This document shows, piece after piece, positions 29,423 through 38,813 of a DNA stretch of 64,000 nt. Made by a program: the position numbers and the translations under genes. Position 1 is the first letter of the stretch; the number at the start of each line of letters is the position of its first letter. The notes beneath the pieces were generated by a model. The model made no database searches and was not told the origin of the DNA. It saw only the letters and a list, made by a program, of their open reading frames with translations. Source of the stretch: DATJLY01 sp035604195 (lineage in GTDB: Bacteria; Pseudomonadota; Alphaproteobacteria; ATCC43930; CGMCC-115725); the NCBI GenBank assembly GCA_035604195.1, contig DATNIY010000050.1:1-64000 (forward strand). Direction: 5' to 3'.

Positions 29423-31315
29423 TCAGATCTCGGTCTGGCCGCCGAGCTCGACGACGCGGTTGGTCGGGATGCGGAAGTATTCCGTCGCGCTCAGCATCGT
29501 TCGATGCATGAAGATGAAAATCACCTTGGGCCAACGTCCGAGGCCGTCGCGCTGGCCGACCACGACCTTCTCGCGGCCGACGAAGAAGGAGGTCTCGAGC
29601 AGGTTGAAGCGGAACTGCATGAGCCGGAGCTGCGCCAGCGCGCGCGGAATATTGGGCTCGTCCATGAAGCCATAGCGCACGGTGATGGCGTGGAAGTTTC
29701 GATCGAGATGACGGATCGTGAGCCTCTGCTCGTTCGGCACGTGCGGCACGTCCTCGGTTACCACCTGCATGAGCACGACGCGCTCGTGCAGCACCTTGTT
29801 GTGCTTGAGATTGTGCAAGAGAGCGGTCGGCACGACGTCGGTGTTGGGCGCCATGAACACGGCGGTGCCGGGAACGCGGCTCGGCCGGTCGGGCTTCAGC
29901 GACTTGAGGAAGATGTCGAGCGGCATGGTCTCGCGCCAACGCTCGGCGAGCAGCATGTCGCGCCCCCGCACCCAGATGATCATGAGCAAGAAGATGATGG
30001 CGCCCACCGCCAGCGGGAACCAGCCGCCCTCGACGATCTTGGTCATATTGGCGCCGAAGAAGGAGAGATCGACGACGAGGAAGCCACCGAAGAGCAAGGC
30101 CGCGCCCACGGGATTCCACTTGGCGACGCCGATGGTGTAAACGAGCGCCAGGATCGTCGTCAGCGTCATGGTGCCGGTGACGGCGATACCGTAGGCCGCG
30201 CCGAGATTGTCGGAGCTGCGGAACCCCAGCACCAGCGCCAGCACCGCGACGAGCAGGAAATAGTTCATCCTGGGCACGTAGATCTGGCCGATCTCCGCCT
30301 CGGAGGTGTGACGGATCTCGAAGCGCGGCAGATAGCCCAAGAGCACGGCTTGGCGCGTCATCGAGAACGCGCCGGAGATCACCGCCTGGGACGCGATCAC
30401 CGTCGCCGCTGCGGCGAGAGCGACGAGCGGATAAATCGCCCAGGCCGGAGCGAGGCGGTAGAACGGATTCTCGAGCGCGAGGGGATTGTCGAGCAGCAGC
30501 GCTCCCTGGCCGAAATAATTGAGGAGCAGCGCGGGGAAGACGAAGGACAACCAGTCGATGCGGATGGGCCGCCGGCCGAAATGACCCATATCGGCATAGA
30601 GCGCCTCGGCCCCGGTGACGGCGAGCACGACGGCGCCCAAGAGGACGAAGCCTTTCGCCGGAGCGGCGCCGATCAGCGCGAAGCCGTAGAACGGATTGAG
30701 CGCCTTGAGGATCTGCGGGTGCAGCACGATGCCGCGGATGCCGAGAACCGCGATGGTGACGAACCAGATGGTCATGACCGGGCCGAAACAGCCGCCGACG
30801 ATCGCCGTCCCGCTCCGTTGCACCATGAAGAGCGCAAGCAAGAGCACGACCGTCAAGGGAATGACAAAGGGATCGAAGAGCGGCGTCGCGACCTTGAGGC
30901 CTTCGACCGCGCTCAGAACCGAGATCGCCGGCGTGATGACGCCATCGCCATAGAAGAGCGCGGCGCCGAGCAGTCCGGCGCAGAGAATCCACCAGCGCAA
31001 TTTGCTGTCATCGTGGCTTGCCCGCAGCGCGAGCGCGGTGAGCGCCAAGATGCCGCCCTCGCCGCGATTGTCCGCGCGCAGGATGACCGTGACATATTTG
31101 AGGGTGACGATAATCGTCAAGGCCCAGGTGATGAGCGACAAGACGCCGTAGATCGCCGGCTGCGTCACCCCGCCGATGTCGTCGAAGCATTGCCGAACGG
31201 TGTAAAGCGGCGAAGTGCCGATGTCGCCGTAGACGATCCCGAGCGCGCCGAGAAAAAGTTTCTGGCGATTACGAGCCGGCGCCTCGGCTCGGAAATCCGC
31301 GGCGGTCTCCGCCAT
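29423..31315 (-). CDS. kup: low-affinity potassium uptake protein Kup
   Basis: Kup is a KUP/HAK/KT K+:H+ symporter. The 630-residue product has about 12 transmembrane helices (residues 20-450) with the family signatures GIVYGDIGTSPLYT near residue 27 and NRGEGGI near 83, and a hydrophilic C-terminal domain of about 170 residues. The minus-strand ATG 31315 follows GGGGAAGG and a candidate promoter. It has no partner genes. Confidence 0.96.
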   Translation of the reverse strand: MAETAADFRAEAPARNRQKLFLGALGIVYGDIGTSPLYTVRQCFDDIGGVTQPAIYGVLSLITWALTIIVTLKYVTVILRADNRGEGGILALTALALRASHDDSKLRWWILCAGLLGAALFYGDGVITPAISVLSAVEGLKVATPLFDPFVIPLTVVLLLALFMVQRSGTAIVGGCFGPVMTIWFVTIAVLGIRGIVLHPQILKALNPFYGFALIGAAPAKGFVLLGAVVLAVTGAEALYADMGHFGRRPIRIDWLSFVFPALLLNYFGQGALLLDNPLALENPFYRLAPAWAIYPLVALAAAATVIASQAVISGAFSMTRQAVLLGYLPRFEIRHTSEAEIGQIYVPRMNYFLLVAVLALVLGFRSSDNLGAAYGIAVTGTMTLTTILALVYTIGVAKWNPVGAALLFGGFLVVDLSFFGANMTKIVEGGWFPLAVGAIIFLLMIIWVRGRDMLLAERWRETMPLDIFLKSLKPDRPSRVPGTAVFMAPNTDVVPTALLHNLKHNKVLHERVVLMQVVTEDVPHVPNEQRLTIRHLDRNFHAITVRYGFMDEPNIPRALAQLRLMQFRFNLLETSFFVGREKVVVGQRDGLGRWPKVIFIFMHRTMLSATEYFRIPTNRVVELGGQTEI

Positions 31316-31351
31316 GCTGTCTCTGGCCTTCCCCAGTTCGGGAGGCGCCGT

Positions 31352-31378
31352 CTTTATACCTTGCCGGACCGCAAGGCA
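31352..31378 (-). promoter_or_regulatory. candidate promoter of kup
   Basis: The minus strand reads TTGCCT (31378-31373), a 15-bp spacer and TATAAA (31357-31352), about 37 bp before the kup start codon. The -10 is good; the spacer is short for sigma-70, so confidence is limited. Confidence 0.4.
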
Positions 31379-31432
31379 ATCGGCGCGCCGCCGGCCTCAT
31401 CCGCCTCGCCGCCGCCGCCACTTGCGGCGAGC

Positions 31433-31837
31433 TCATTGCACAATTCGCCGCGGACGTCCGAAGGCGCTGATGGCGACGAAGGTAAATTCGGCGTCTGTCA
31501 CCTTGACCCGGTCGCCCTGGCCCTGGCGCAGCACCCAAACTTCGACGCTGAGACTGATCGACGTCCGCCCGACCCGCAGCACATCGGTGTAGCAGCAGAC
31601 GACGTCGCCGACCTGCACCGGCTGAAGAAAGGCGATGTTGGATACCGCGACGGTAACGACGCGGCCTTTGGCGATCTGCGTCGCGGTCATTGCGCCGGCG
31701 GCATCCATCAAGGACATAATCCAGCCGCCGAACATGTCGCCGCGCGGATTGGTATCGGCCGGCATCGCCAAGGTCCGCGAGGCAAGCTCGCCGCGCGGCT
31801 CGACGGCAGCGTTCTGCATTTGGCTAAGAATGGGCAT
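31433..31837 (-). CDS. acyl-CoA thioesterase, hotdog fold (YciA-like)
   Basis: The 134-residue product is a single hotdog-fold thioesterase of the BACH/YciA group, which hydrolyses acyl-CoA to free acid and CoA. The conserved MPADTNPRGDMFGGWIMSLMDAAG segment (near residue 25) includes the catalytic Asn and Asp. ATG 31837 is chosen because it gives the family length; an in-frame ATG at 31909 would add 24 unconserved residues. Its upstream region holds two TGCANTGCA dyads shared with the divergent membrane-protein gene. Confidence 0.87.
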   Translation of the reverse strand: MPILSQMQNAAVEPRGELASRTLAMPADTNPRGDMFGGWIMSLMDAAGAMTATQIAKGRVVTVAVSNIAFLQPVQVGDVVCCYTDVLRVGRTSISLSVEVWVLRQGQGDRVKVTDAEFTFVAISAFGRPRRIVQ

Positions 31838-31903
31838 CGACGCACCACCAGAAATGGTTTCCGGACCTCCTCGCGGAGTCGGCGTTCCCACCCGCCGCTC
31901 ATG

Positions 31904-31914
31904 TTGCATTGCAA
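31904..31914. promoter_or_regulatory. palindromic operator-like site 1 (TTGCA-T-TGCAA)
   Basis: This perfect 11-bp dyad with core TGCANTGCA overlaps the -35 element of the plus-strand promoter at 31909. It lies 66 bp before the thioesterase start. The spacing to site 2 is 54 bp centre to centre. Confidence 0.5.
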
Positions 31915-31937
31915 GATAAATAAGTCAAGGTTATATA
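31909..31937 (+). promoter_or_regulatory. sigma-70-like promoter in the AT-rich island
   Basis: TTGCAA, exactly 17 bp, then TATATA, in a stretch that is strikingly AT-rich for this genome. It would drive the small membrane-protein gene at 32075, leaving a leader of about 130 bases. Site 1 overlaps its -35, and site 2 lies just downstream of the predicted start, a layout that fits repression. Confidence 0.5.
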
Positions 31938-31957
31938 TCGATAAAAGTATTGTTACA

Positions 31958-31968
31958 GTGCAATGCAC
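31958..31968. promoter_or_regulatory. palindromic operator-like site 2 (GTGCA-A-TGCAC)
   Basis: A second perfect 11-bp dyad with the same TGCANTGCA core, itself flanked by ATTGT and ACAAT. On the plus strand TGCAATGCACAA fits the TGCRNYGCASMA pattern I recall for PhaR in Bradyrhizobium. That assignment is from memory and unverified. Confidence 0.5.
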
Positions 31969-32074
31969 AATAATTCGGCAGAGGCCGCTCGCGAGATTGC
32001 CGGGGCGCGCCCGGTCCGAATCGGTCCACTATCCGATTGACGTATGCACCGCCGAGCGCGGCAGACTCGGGATC

Positions 32075-32587
32075 ATGTCCGGCCGCTTCAAGTGGAAGCA
32101 TCTGTGGTGGGCGGTGGTCGCCGCCATCGGCGCGGTTTCGTATTTCGATCTGCCATTGCCGCGGGGCTGGAGCGCTTGGCTGCTCGCCACCGACCTTTGG
32201 CTCATCAACCACACGGTCTATCCCGGCTTATTCATCCTGTTCGTCGTCCTGCTCGTCGCGACGATCCTCGTCCCGGAGGCGCTGCGCCGGTTGCGCGCCG
32301 CGCCGCAGCAAGAGGAAACCGTCGAGCAACTGATCGACCGCGCGGCGGCGGCGCGGGCGCAGGCGGAGGACAAGCTGCGACGGCGCGCAGCGCGGCGGAA
32401 CGACATCGAGCGCGTTCTGCGCCGGCTGGAGGATGTCGCATCCGCGCTGCGATGGCGCAGCAACCTCTTCGCGCGGCTATTGCGCCGGCTGCACGACCGC
32501 GCCTTGAGCGCGGAGCTGCGGCGCACCGATCCTTCGCAATGGAAGCAGGGCGATCTCTTCGATCTCGGCGATAACCGCGAGCCGTGA
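32075..32587 (+). CDS. small membrane protein with C-terminal coiled coil, function unknown
   Basis: The 170-residue product has two predicted membrane helices (about residues 9-24 and 48-70), then a highly charged Arg/Ala/Glu-rich helical tail (about 80-165) likely to form a coiled coil. I do not recognise a family. ATG 32075 is followed by hydrophobic sequence typical of a true start. It is transcribed from the AT-rich promoter region shared with the thioesterase. It ends 19 bp from the glutamate dehydrogenase stop, convergent. Confidence 0.65.
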   Translation: MSGRFKWKHLWWAVVAAIGAVSYFDLPLPRGWSAWLLATDLWLINHTVYPGLFILFVVLLVATILVPEALRRLRAAPQQEETVEQLIDRAAAARAQAEDKLRRRAARRNDIERVLRRLEDVASALRWRSNLFARLLRRLHDRALSAELRRTDPSQWKQGDLFDLGDNREP

Positions 32588-32605
32588 GCGCGCGCTTTCG
32601 TAACG

Positions 32606-35600
32606 TCATCGCGTGAGGAAACTGCGCAACGCCCGCGTCGCGACCATGAGCATGGCGAGATCGGGCTGCTGCGCCGTCTCGATCTCGCGCACCAGCGCCT
32701 CGACCTGGATGAATTCGGCCGCGTGGGTTTTGAGCCAGCGCTCGAAATCGCCGTCTTCGGCAATCGCCTTGGCGGTGAGCTCGACCTGTTGTGCATAAAG
32801 GTCCTCGATGACGGCGGAGACGGCGAGCTTCTGCCACTCCGAATCCGCCGGCAGTCGGCGCGCGCTGACCCGCAGCCCATCGAGGCGGAACCGCGCACCT
32901 ACCGCGAAGAAGCGCCGCCCGAGCTCGACCACATCGTGACCGCCGGCGCGCGCGAGTAACGCGATATCGACGGCGGAGTGCAAGAAATCGAGCCGCGCCG
33001 CCGCTTCGGCCAGCGCCGGCGGCACGCCCTTCTCCGTCAGCGCCGCGGCGCGACGGCCGAGCTCGCCCCGGTGACTTTCGGGCAGCACCGCGGTCATCGC
33101 TGCCGCCAACGCCGCGATGGCGGGACCGAAGCGCCGGCTCTCCGCGGCGATGTCGAGCGCGCCGCCCTTGAGGAACCACGCCGTCGCGCGTTCGACCAGC
33201 CGTTCGGCGGCGAGCAGCATCGCGCTCTGCACCTGCGCCGGAACGCGGTTGTCGAGCGCATTGACCGCATCCCAGAAGCGATCAAGATCATAGGCGCGGC
33301 GCGCGATCATATAGGCGCGGGTCACCGCGCCCGGGCCTCGCCCACCGAGTTGGCCCAGCTCGCGGGCGAAGGCGATGCCGGCGCGGTTGACCAAATCGTT
33401 CGCCGCCACCGTCGCGATGATCTCGCGTTTCAAGCGGTGCGCGGCGATCGCCGTGGGAAAGCGCTCGGCCAGCACCTTCGGGAAATAGGCGACGAGATCC
33501 TCGGCGAGCGCGGGATCGTCGGGCAGGTCGCTCTCCAGAAGCTCGTGGTAGAGCGTGATCTTGACGTAGCCCATGAGCACCGCGAGCTCCGGCCGCGTCA
33601 GCCCCTGGCGCGCGCGCTGGGCGAGCGTCTCGTCGTCGGGCAAATCCTCGACGGCGCGGTCGAGCTTCTGCGCCCGCTCGAGATCGCGCATGAGGCGGAC
33701 ATGGCGGTCGAAGCGCTCGACCCGCTCGCTCTCCTCGAGCGTCAGCGCCAGGCCTTGCAGGTAATTGTCCTTGAGCACCAGCGCCGCCACCTCGTCGGAC
33801 ATGGCGTGAAGCAGCCGGTTGCGCTCCGCCGTGGTGAGGCCGCCTTGCGCCACCACGGCGTCGAGCAGGATCTTGATGTTGACCTCGTGGTCCGAGGTCG
33901 AGACACCTGCCGAGTTGTCGATCGCGTCGGTGTTGATGCGCCCACCATGGAGCGCATATTCGATGCGCGCCTTCTGCGTCACCGCAAGATTGGCGCCCTC
34001 GCCGACGATTTTGGCGCGCAGCTCCGCCGCATCGACGCGCAACGCGTCGTTGGCGCGGTCGCCGACCTCGGCGTGGCTCTGATCGGACGCCTTGACGTAA
34101 GTGCCGATGCCGCCGAACCACAGAAAATCGACCGGCGCTTTCAGGATCGCCTGGATGAGCTCCATCGGCGCAAGCCGCTCGGCCGCGGTGTCGAGCCGCT
34201 GGCGGATCTCGGGCGTGAGCGCGATCGATTTGAGGCTGCGCTCGAAGACGCCGCCGCCCGGCGATATCAGGGCGCGGTCGTAATCGGCCCAGGACGAGCG
34301 CGGCAAATCGAAAAGGCGCCGGCGCTCGGCGAAGCTCTTGGCCGGATCAGGATCGGGATCGAGGAAGATGTGGCGGTGGTCGAAGGCGGCGAGGAGGCGC
34401 GTGTGCTCCGAGCGCAGCATGCCGTTGCCGAAGACATCGCCGGACATGTCGCCGACGCCGACGCAGGTGAAGTCGGCGCTCTGGATGTCGCGGCCCAATT
34501 CGCGGAAATGGCGCTTCACCGTCTCCCAGGCGCCGCGCGCGGTGATGCCCATGGCCTTGTGGTCGTAGCCCTCGGAGCCGCCCGAGGCGAAGGCGTCGCC
34601 GAGCCAGAAGCCGTATTCCCCGGCGATCTCGTTGGCGATGTCGGAGAAGGTCGCGGTGCCCTTGTCGGCGGCGACGACCAAATAGGGATCATCGCCGTCA
34701 TGGCGGACGACCATGGGCGGCGGCACGATCTCGTCGCCGACGATGGTGTCGGTGAGATCCAAAAGGCCGCGCATCAAAATCTTGTAGCATTCGACCACTT
34801 CGGCCTGGAGCGCGTCGCGGCCCGAAGGCGGCCGCTTCACCACGAAGCCGCCCTTGGAGCCGGTTGGCACGATGACCGCGTTCTTCACCGTCTGGGTTTT
34901 CATCAGCCCGAGGATCTCCGTGCGGAAATCCTCCTTGCGGTCGGACCAGCGGATGCCGCCGCGCGCCACCTTGCCGCCGCGGAGATGGACGCCCTCCATG
35001 CGCGGGCTCAGCACGTAGATCTCGCATAAGGGCCGCGGCAGCGGCAGAAGCTCGATCTCGCGGCTTGCCAGCTTGACCGCGAGATAGGGTTTCGGGCTGC
35101 CGTCGGGGCGGCGCTGGAAGTAGTTTGTGCGCAGCGACTTCTCGACAAGGCCGAGGAAGCTTCTGAGGATGCGGTCCTCATCGAGGCTGGCGACGGCTTC
35201 GAGATCGCTCTCGATCTCCTTGGCGAGGCGTTCGCTCTCGGCCTTGGCGCCGGCGGCGTTCGCCGGGTCGAAGCGCCGCTCGAAGAGCGCGACGAGCTTC
35301 GCCGCGATCGCCGGGTGATGGGCGAGCGAATCCTCCATATAGGCCTGGCTGAAGGCGCTGCCGGCCTGGCGCATCAGCTTGGCATAGAGCCGGAGGACCA
35401 CAACCTGGCGCCAGGAGAGGCCGGAGAGGAGTATGAGCCGGTTGAGGCCGTCGCTCTCCATCTCGCCCGCCCAGACATGCGCGAAGGCCTCTTCGAAGCG
35501 CTGGCGCAGCTCCGCGACATCGGCGGCGCTGGCGGGCGCGGTGAGCGAGAAGTCCTGGATCCAGACGGTCTCGGAAGTGCCGGCGGGCGTCACCGCATAG

Positions 35601-37378
35601 GGCATCTCGGCGATCACCTTGAGACCCATATGCTCGAGCATCGGCAGGATGTCGCTCAGGGCCACCGGCGCGGCCGCGTGATAGATCTTGAAGCGCAGAT
35701 CCTGCGGCCCCGCTTCGGGCGGCCCGTCGAGCGTCATGCCGAGCCGGAGGCCCTGGCGCACCTCCTCGATCCGCGCGATGTCATAAAGCGCGGTCGTGAT
35801 GGCGAAACGCTCCTGATAGTCGGTCGGGAAGGCCGCGCCGTAGCGGCGGGCGAGCGCCGTGGCCGCCTCCTCGCCGCGCTCGGCCGTGAGCGCCTCGTTG
35901 AGCCGGTCGGCCCAGCTTCGCGCCGCCACGGCCAATTCGCGCTCGACGGCGCCGATGTCGAGCTCGGGGATGGCGCCCGGCGTCGTCCGCAAAATGAAAT
36001 GGATGCGGGCCAAGACGGCTTCGTCGAGCTGCGTGTTGAAGCTGTCGACGGTGGCGCGGAAGGCCTTCTCCAGAATTGCCGCGAAGCGCTGGCGCAAGAC
36101 GGTGCCGTAGCGCTCGCGCGGCGCGTAAACGAAGCAGGAGACAAAGCGCTCGAACGGATCGCGGCGAATGAAGAGGGCGACGCGCTGGCGCTCCTGCAAA
36201 TCGAGCACGCCTTGCGCGATCTCGAAGAGCTCGTCCTCGGAGATCTGGAACAGCTCGTCGCGCGGGAAGCTGTCGAGGATGTGGAGAAGCGCCTTGCCGT
36301 CATGGCTCGCCGGCTCGAAGCCCGCGCGCTCGATCGTTCGGTTCACCTTGCGGCGGAGAATGGGGATCGAGCGCGGGCTCTTGGCATAGGCGGCCGATGT
36401 GAACAGCCCGACGAAGAGCCGCTCGCCCGTCGCTGCGCCCTGAGCGTCGAAGCATTTGACGGCGATCGTGTCCATATGGACCGCGCGATGCACCGTCGCG
36501 CGCCGGTTCGACTTGCTGATGTTGAGGAGGCGCGGGGCGCGCAGGAAGGCGCGCACATCGGCCGGCAGGCTCGCGAAGTTGCGCAGGCCGTCGAAGACGG
36601 AATAGGCGTCCTGGCGCAGGATGCCGAGACCGCTGCCGGCGATGATGTCGAGCCCGAAGCGGTATTCGCGATAGCCCAGGAAGGTGAAATTGTCGTCGTC
36701 GAGCCAGATGAGGAAGTCGAGCAGTTCGCTCAGTTCCTCGCGCGGCACCGGCGGCGGCTCGCGGGTCAGCGCGTTGCGCAAATCCGCGAGCGCTGCGCGC
36801 ATCTTGGCCCAATCCTCGACCGTGGCGCGGACATCGGCGAGCACGCTCGCGAGCTTGACCTCGAGCGCCTGCAGCCGCTCGGGATCGCTCAGCGGGGTGA
36901 TCTCGACATGCATCGCCGATTCGCGCGCGCCACGAGGCGAGTCCGAATCGTAGAGCGCGGCGAGCGCGCCGTCCTGGTCGCGCGTCACATGCAGGATCGG
37001 ATGGATGACGAGATGGACGGTGAGGCCTTCGCCGTTGAGGGCCGCGGTCACCGAGTCCACCAGGAACGGCATGTCGTCGTTGATGATCTCGATGATGGTG
37101 GCCGGCGCGCGCCAGCCCTCGGCGGCGAGGCGGGGGTTGATGATGCGCAGCTTTGCCACGCCGGGCGCGCGGCGCTGCGCGAATTGCCAGAGCGAGATGG
37201 CGGCGCCGTAGAGATCCTCGGGCCGGCGCTCGAGCACGTCTCGCGCCGGCACGTGACTGTAGAATTGGAGGAGGAAGGAGTGCACCATGCTGGTGCGGGC
37301 GCCTTCGAGCCGCGCCGCGGCCAGCTCCGCCGCGGCGGCGACGGCATCACGCTTCTGCTGTTCGGCGCGGCTCGCCAT
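32606..37378 (-). CDS. gdhB: large NAD-specific glutamate dehydrogenase (GDH-180 type)
   Basis: This enzyme oxidatively deaminates glutamate to 2-oxoglutarate with NAD+. The 1590-residue chain is typical of the roughly 180-kDa class. It has a long N-terminal regulatory region (1-700, with ACT-like segments), a central catalytic domain with RGGIRWSDRKEDFRTEILGLMKTQTVKNA and GSKGGFV (near 805-850), and a C-terminal region to 1590. The start ATG 37378 is preceded by GAGG. It is divergent from the N-methyltransferase gene with about 110 bp between. Confidence 0.95.
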   Translation of the reverse strand: MASRAEQQKRDAVAAAAELAAARLEGARTSMVHSFLLQFYSHVPARDVLERRPEDLYGAAISLWQFAQRRAPGVAKLRIINPRLAAEGWRAPATIIEIINDDMPFLVDSVTAALNGEGLTVHLVIHPILHVTRDQDGALAALYDSDSPRGARESAMHVEITPLSDPERLQALEVKLASVLADVRATVEDWAKMRAALADLRNALTREPPPVPREELSELLDFLIWLDDDNFTFLGYREYRFGLDIIAGSGLGILRQDAYSVFDGLRNFASLPADVRAFLRAPRLLNISKSNRRATVHRAVHMDTIAVKCFDAQGAATGERLFVGLFTSAAYAKSPRSIPILRRKVNRTIERAGFEPASHDGKALLHILDSFPRDELFQISEDELFEIAQGVLDLQERQRVALFIRRDPFERFVSCFVYAPRERYGTVLRQRFAAILEKAFRATVDSFNTQLDEAVLARIHFILRTTPGAIPELDIGAVERELAVAARSWADRLNEALTAERGEEAATALARRYGAAFPTDYQERFAITTALYDIARIEEVRQGLRLGMTLDGPPEAGPQDLRFKIYHAAAPVALSDILPMLEHMGLKVIAEMPYAVTPAGTSETVWIQDFSLTAPASAADVAELRQRFEEAFAHVWAGEMESDGLNRLILLSGLSWRQVVVLRLYAKLMRQAGSAFSQAYMEDSLAHHPAIAAKLVALFERRFDPANAAGAKAESERLAKEIESDLEAVASLDEDRILRSFLGLVEKSLRTNYFQRRPDGSPKPYLAVKLASREIELLPLPRPLCEIYVLSPRMEGVHLRGGKVARGGIRWSDRKEDFRTEILGLMKTQTVKNAVIVPTGSKGGFVVKRPPSGRDALQAEVVECYKILMRGLLDLTDTIVGDEIVPPPMVVRHDGDDPYLVVAADKGTATFSDIANEIAGEYGFWLGDAFASGGSEGYDHKAMGITARGAWETVKRHFRELGRDIQSADFTCVGVGDMSGDVFGNGMLRSEHTRLLAAFDHRHIFLDPDPDPAKSFAERRRLFDLPRSSWADYDRALISPGGGVFERSLKSIALTPEIRQRLDTAAERLAPMELIQAILKAPVDFLWFGGIGTYVKASDQSHAEVGDRANDALRVDAAELRAKIVGEGANLAVTQKARIEYALHGGRINTDAIDNSAGVSTSDHEVNIKILLDAVVAQGGLTTAERNRLLHAMSDEVAALVLKDNYLQGLALTLEESERVERFDRHVRLMRDLERAQKLDRAVEDLPDDETLAQRARQGLTRPELAVLMGYVKITLYHELLESDLPDDPALAEDLVAYFPKVLAERFPTAIAAHRLKREIIATVAANDLVNRAGIAFARELGQLGGRGPGAVTRAYMIARRAYDLDRFWDAVNALDNRVPAQVQSAMLLAAERLVERATAWFLKGGALDIAAESRRFGPAIAALAAAMTAVLPESHRGELGRRAAALTEKGVPPALAEAAARLDFLHSAVDIALLARAGGHDVVELGRRFFAVGARFRLDGLRVSARRLPADSEWQKLAVSAVIEDLYAQQVELTAKAIAEDGDFERWLKTHAAEFIQVEALVREIETAQQPDLAMLMVATRALRSFLTR

Positions 37379-37488
37379 CGAGGACCTCGCGATCTCCGCA
37401 ATGGAGCCGGGTGGAATTTGCGCTTTCGGTCGCCCGGCTTTGCTGTTAAGGGAGCCGAGGCGGGAGATACAGTCAAGGGCGCCCAGGA

Positions 37489-38139
37489 ATGAAAGGGAAC
37501 ATAATCCCGAACTTTGACAATTTCGCGACCAGCCGCGGCCTCACCATGCGCCGCGAGCGGCCCGAAGGCACGACGGCGCTGTTTCTGTCGCGCTGGCTCA
37601 AGGCGCCGCACCGGATCGGCGCGCTGGCGCCGTCAAGCCGGCAACTGGCGCGCGCCATGGCGCGGCAGATCGACCTCGCGGGCGACGGCGTCGTCATCGA
37701 GTTGGGTGGCGGCACCGGTAGCATCACCCGCGCGCTTCTGGCGGCCGGGCTGGCGCGGCGGCGGCTCGTCGTCGTCGAGCGCGATCCGACGCTGGCGGCG
37801 GCGTTGCGCTTGTGGTTCCCCGGCGTCAAGGTGCTGCGCGGTGATGCGGCGGAGCTGCGCGCGCTGCTTCTGCCGCTCGGGGTCATGCGCGCCGCCACGG
37901 TGGTCTCGAGCCTGCCGCTCTTGTCCATGCCGAAACGAGTGCGGCTGCGGATCGTCGCGGAGGCCTTCGCGCTCCTCGGCGAGCGCGGCACCTTCGTCCA
38001 GTTCACTTACGGCGTGGCCTCCCCGCTCGGTCCGGAATCCGGCCTCGTCGGCGCCGTGGCGCAGCGCGTGTGGTGGAATTTCCCACCGGCCGTGGTGTGG
38101 CGCTTCCGCCGCCGGCCCGCCATCGCCCGGGCGGCGTGA
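37489..38139 (+). CDS. phospholipid N-methyltransferase-like SAM methyltransferase
   Basis: The 216-residue product resembles PmtA of the Sinorhizobium/Rhodobacter-type group that methylates phosphatidylethanolamine towards phosphatidylcholine. It has the amphipathic LFLSRWLKAPHRIGALAPSSR start, the SAM motif VIELGGGTGSITRALL near residue 69, the VSSLPLLSMP segment and FVQFTYG. It could also act on another lipid. An in-frame ATG at 37546 would shorten it by 19 residues. It is a single gene. Confidence 0.82.
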   Translation: MKGNIIPNFDNFATSRGLTMRRERPEGTTALFLSRWLKAPHRIGALAPSSRQLARAMARQIDLAGDGVVIELGGGTGSITRALLAAGLARRRLVVVERDPTLAAALRLWFPGVKVLRGDAAELRALLLPLGVMRAATVVSSLPLLSMPKRVRLRIVAEAFALLGERGTFVQFTYGVASPLGPESGLVGAVAQRVWWNFPPAVVWRFRRRPAIARAA

Positions 38140-38164
38140 GCGGCGGCTACGCGGCGACGGATCG

Positions 38165-38806
38165 CTAAGGCCGCCTGACCTCTGCCACGCCGATCATGCT
38201 GTCGCGGGTGACGAGTTCGGCGAGCCGCGCCTCGTCCCAGCCGGCGGTGCCGGCGGGCCGCTCGGGCAGTACGAGGTAGCGCATGTCCGCCGTCGAATCA
38301 TGGACGCGGACCTCGACATCGTCGGCGAGGGAGGTTCCGAACTCGGCGAGCACCGCGCGCGGCTCGTTGACGGCACGGCTGCGATAATTGCGGCTCTTGT
38401 ACCAGTCGGGCGGACGGCCCAGCACCATGCGCGGATAGCACGAGCACAGCGTGCAAACGATGAGGTTGTGCAGCTTCGGCTTGTTCTCGACGACGAGAAG
38501 ATGCGTCGCGCCGACATCGATGCCGAGCTCGCGCGCGGCGGCGGAGCCGTCCGCGAGGAGGCGCGCCTTGTAGGCGGGATCGCTCCAGGCGCGGGCGACG
38601 ATCCGCGCGCCCTGCGCCGGGGTGCGCGCGTCCATCGCCTCGACGGCGCGGCGCACATCGCCGGCGCTGATGACGCCCTTCTCGATCAGAAGCTCGCGCA
38701 CCGCGACTTCCATCACCTGATAGTAGCCGAGGCTCTCGTCCTGATCGGGCCGCGCCGGATGCGGATGGGCATGGTCGTGCGGGGTGTGCGTGTCTTGCTC
38801 GCTCAT
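38165..38806 (-). CDS. cobalt-type nitrile hydratase alpha / thiocyanate hydrolase gamma subunit
   Basis: This is the metal-binding catalytic subunit. Its 213 residues contain the claw motif C118-T-L-C121-S-C123 in VCTLCSCYPRMVLG. Thr after the first Cys marks the cobalt class (iron enzymes have Ser), and the middle and last Cys are normally oxidised. The N terminus is His-rich (residues 7-16), which might help metal loading. YPR replaces the YPW common in nitrile hydratases. ATG 38806 has GAGGACATC before it and lies 7 bp from the preceding gene. It is the third gene of a split-beta operon; no activator gene adjoins it. Confidence 0.88.
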   Translation of the reverse strand: MSEQDTHTPHDHAHPHPARPDQDESLGYYQVMEVAVRELLIEKGVISAGDVRRAVEAMDARTPAQGARIVARAWSDPAYKARLLADGSAAARELGIDVGATHLLVVENKPKLHNLIVCTLCSCYPRMVLGRPPDWYKSRNYRSRAVNEPRAVLAEFGTSLADDVEVRVHDSTADMRYLVLPERPAGTAGWDEARLAELVTRDSMIGVAEVRRP

Positions 38807-38813
38807 GATGTCC

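Noticed and set aside
29504..32587. Open frame of 1027 codons on the plus strand across kup and the thioesterase
   Set aside because: Its first 2.5 kb is the antisense shadow of kup and the thioesterase; only the last part from ATG 32075 is likely to be a gene and is annotated as such.
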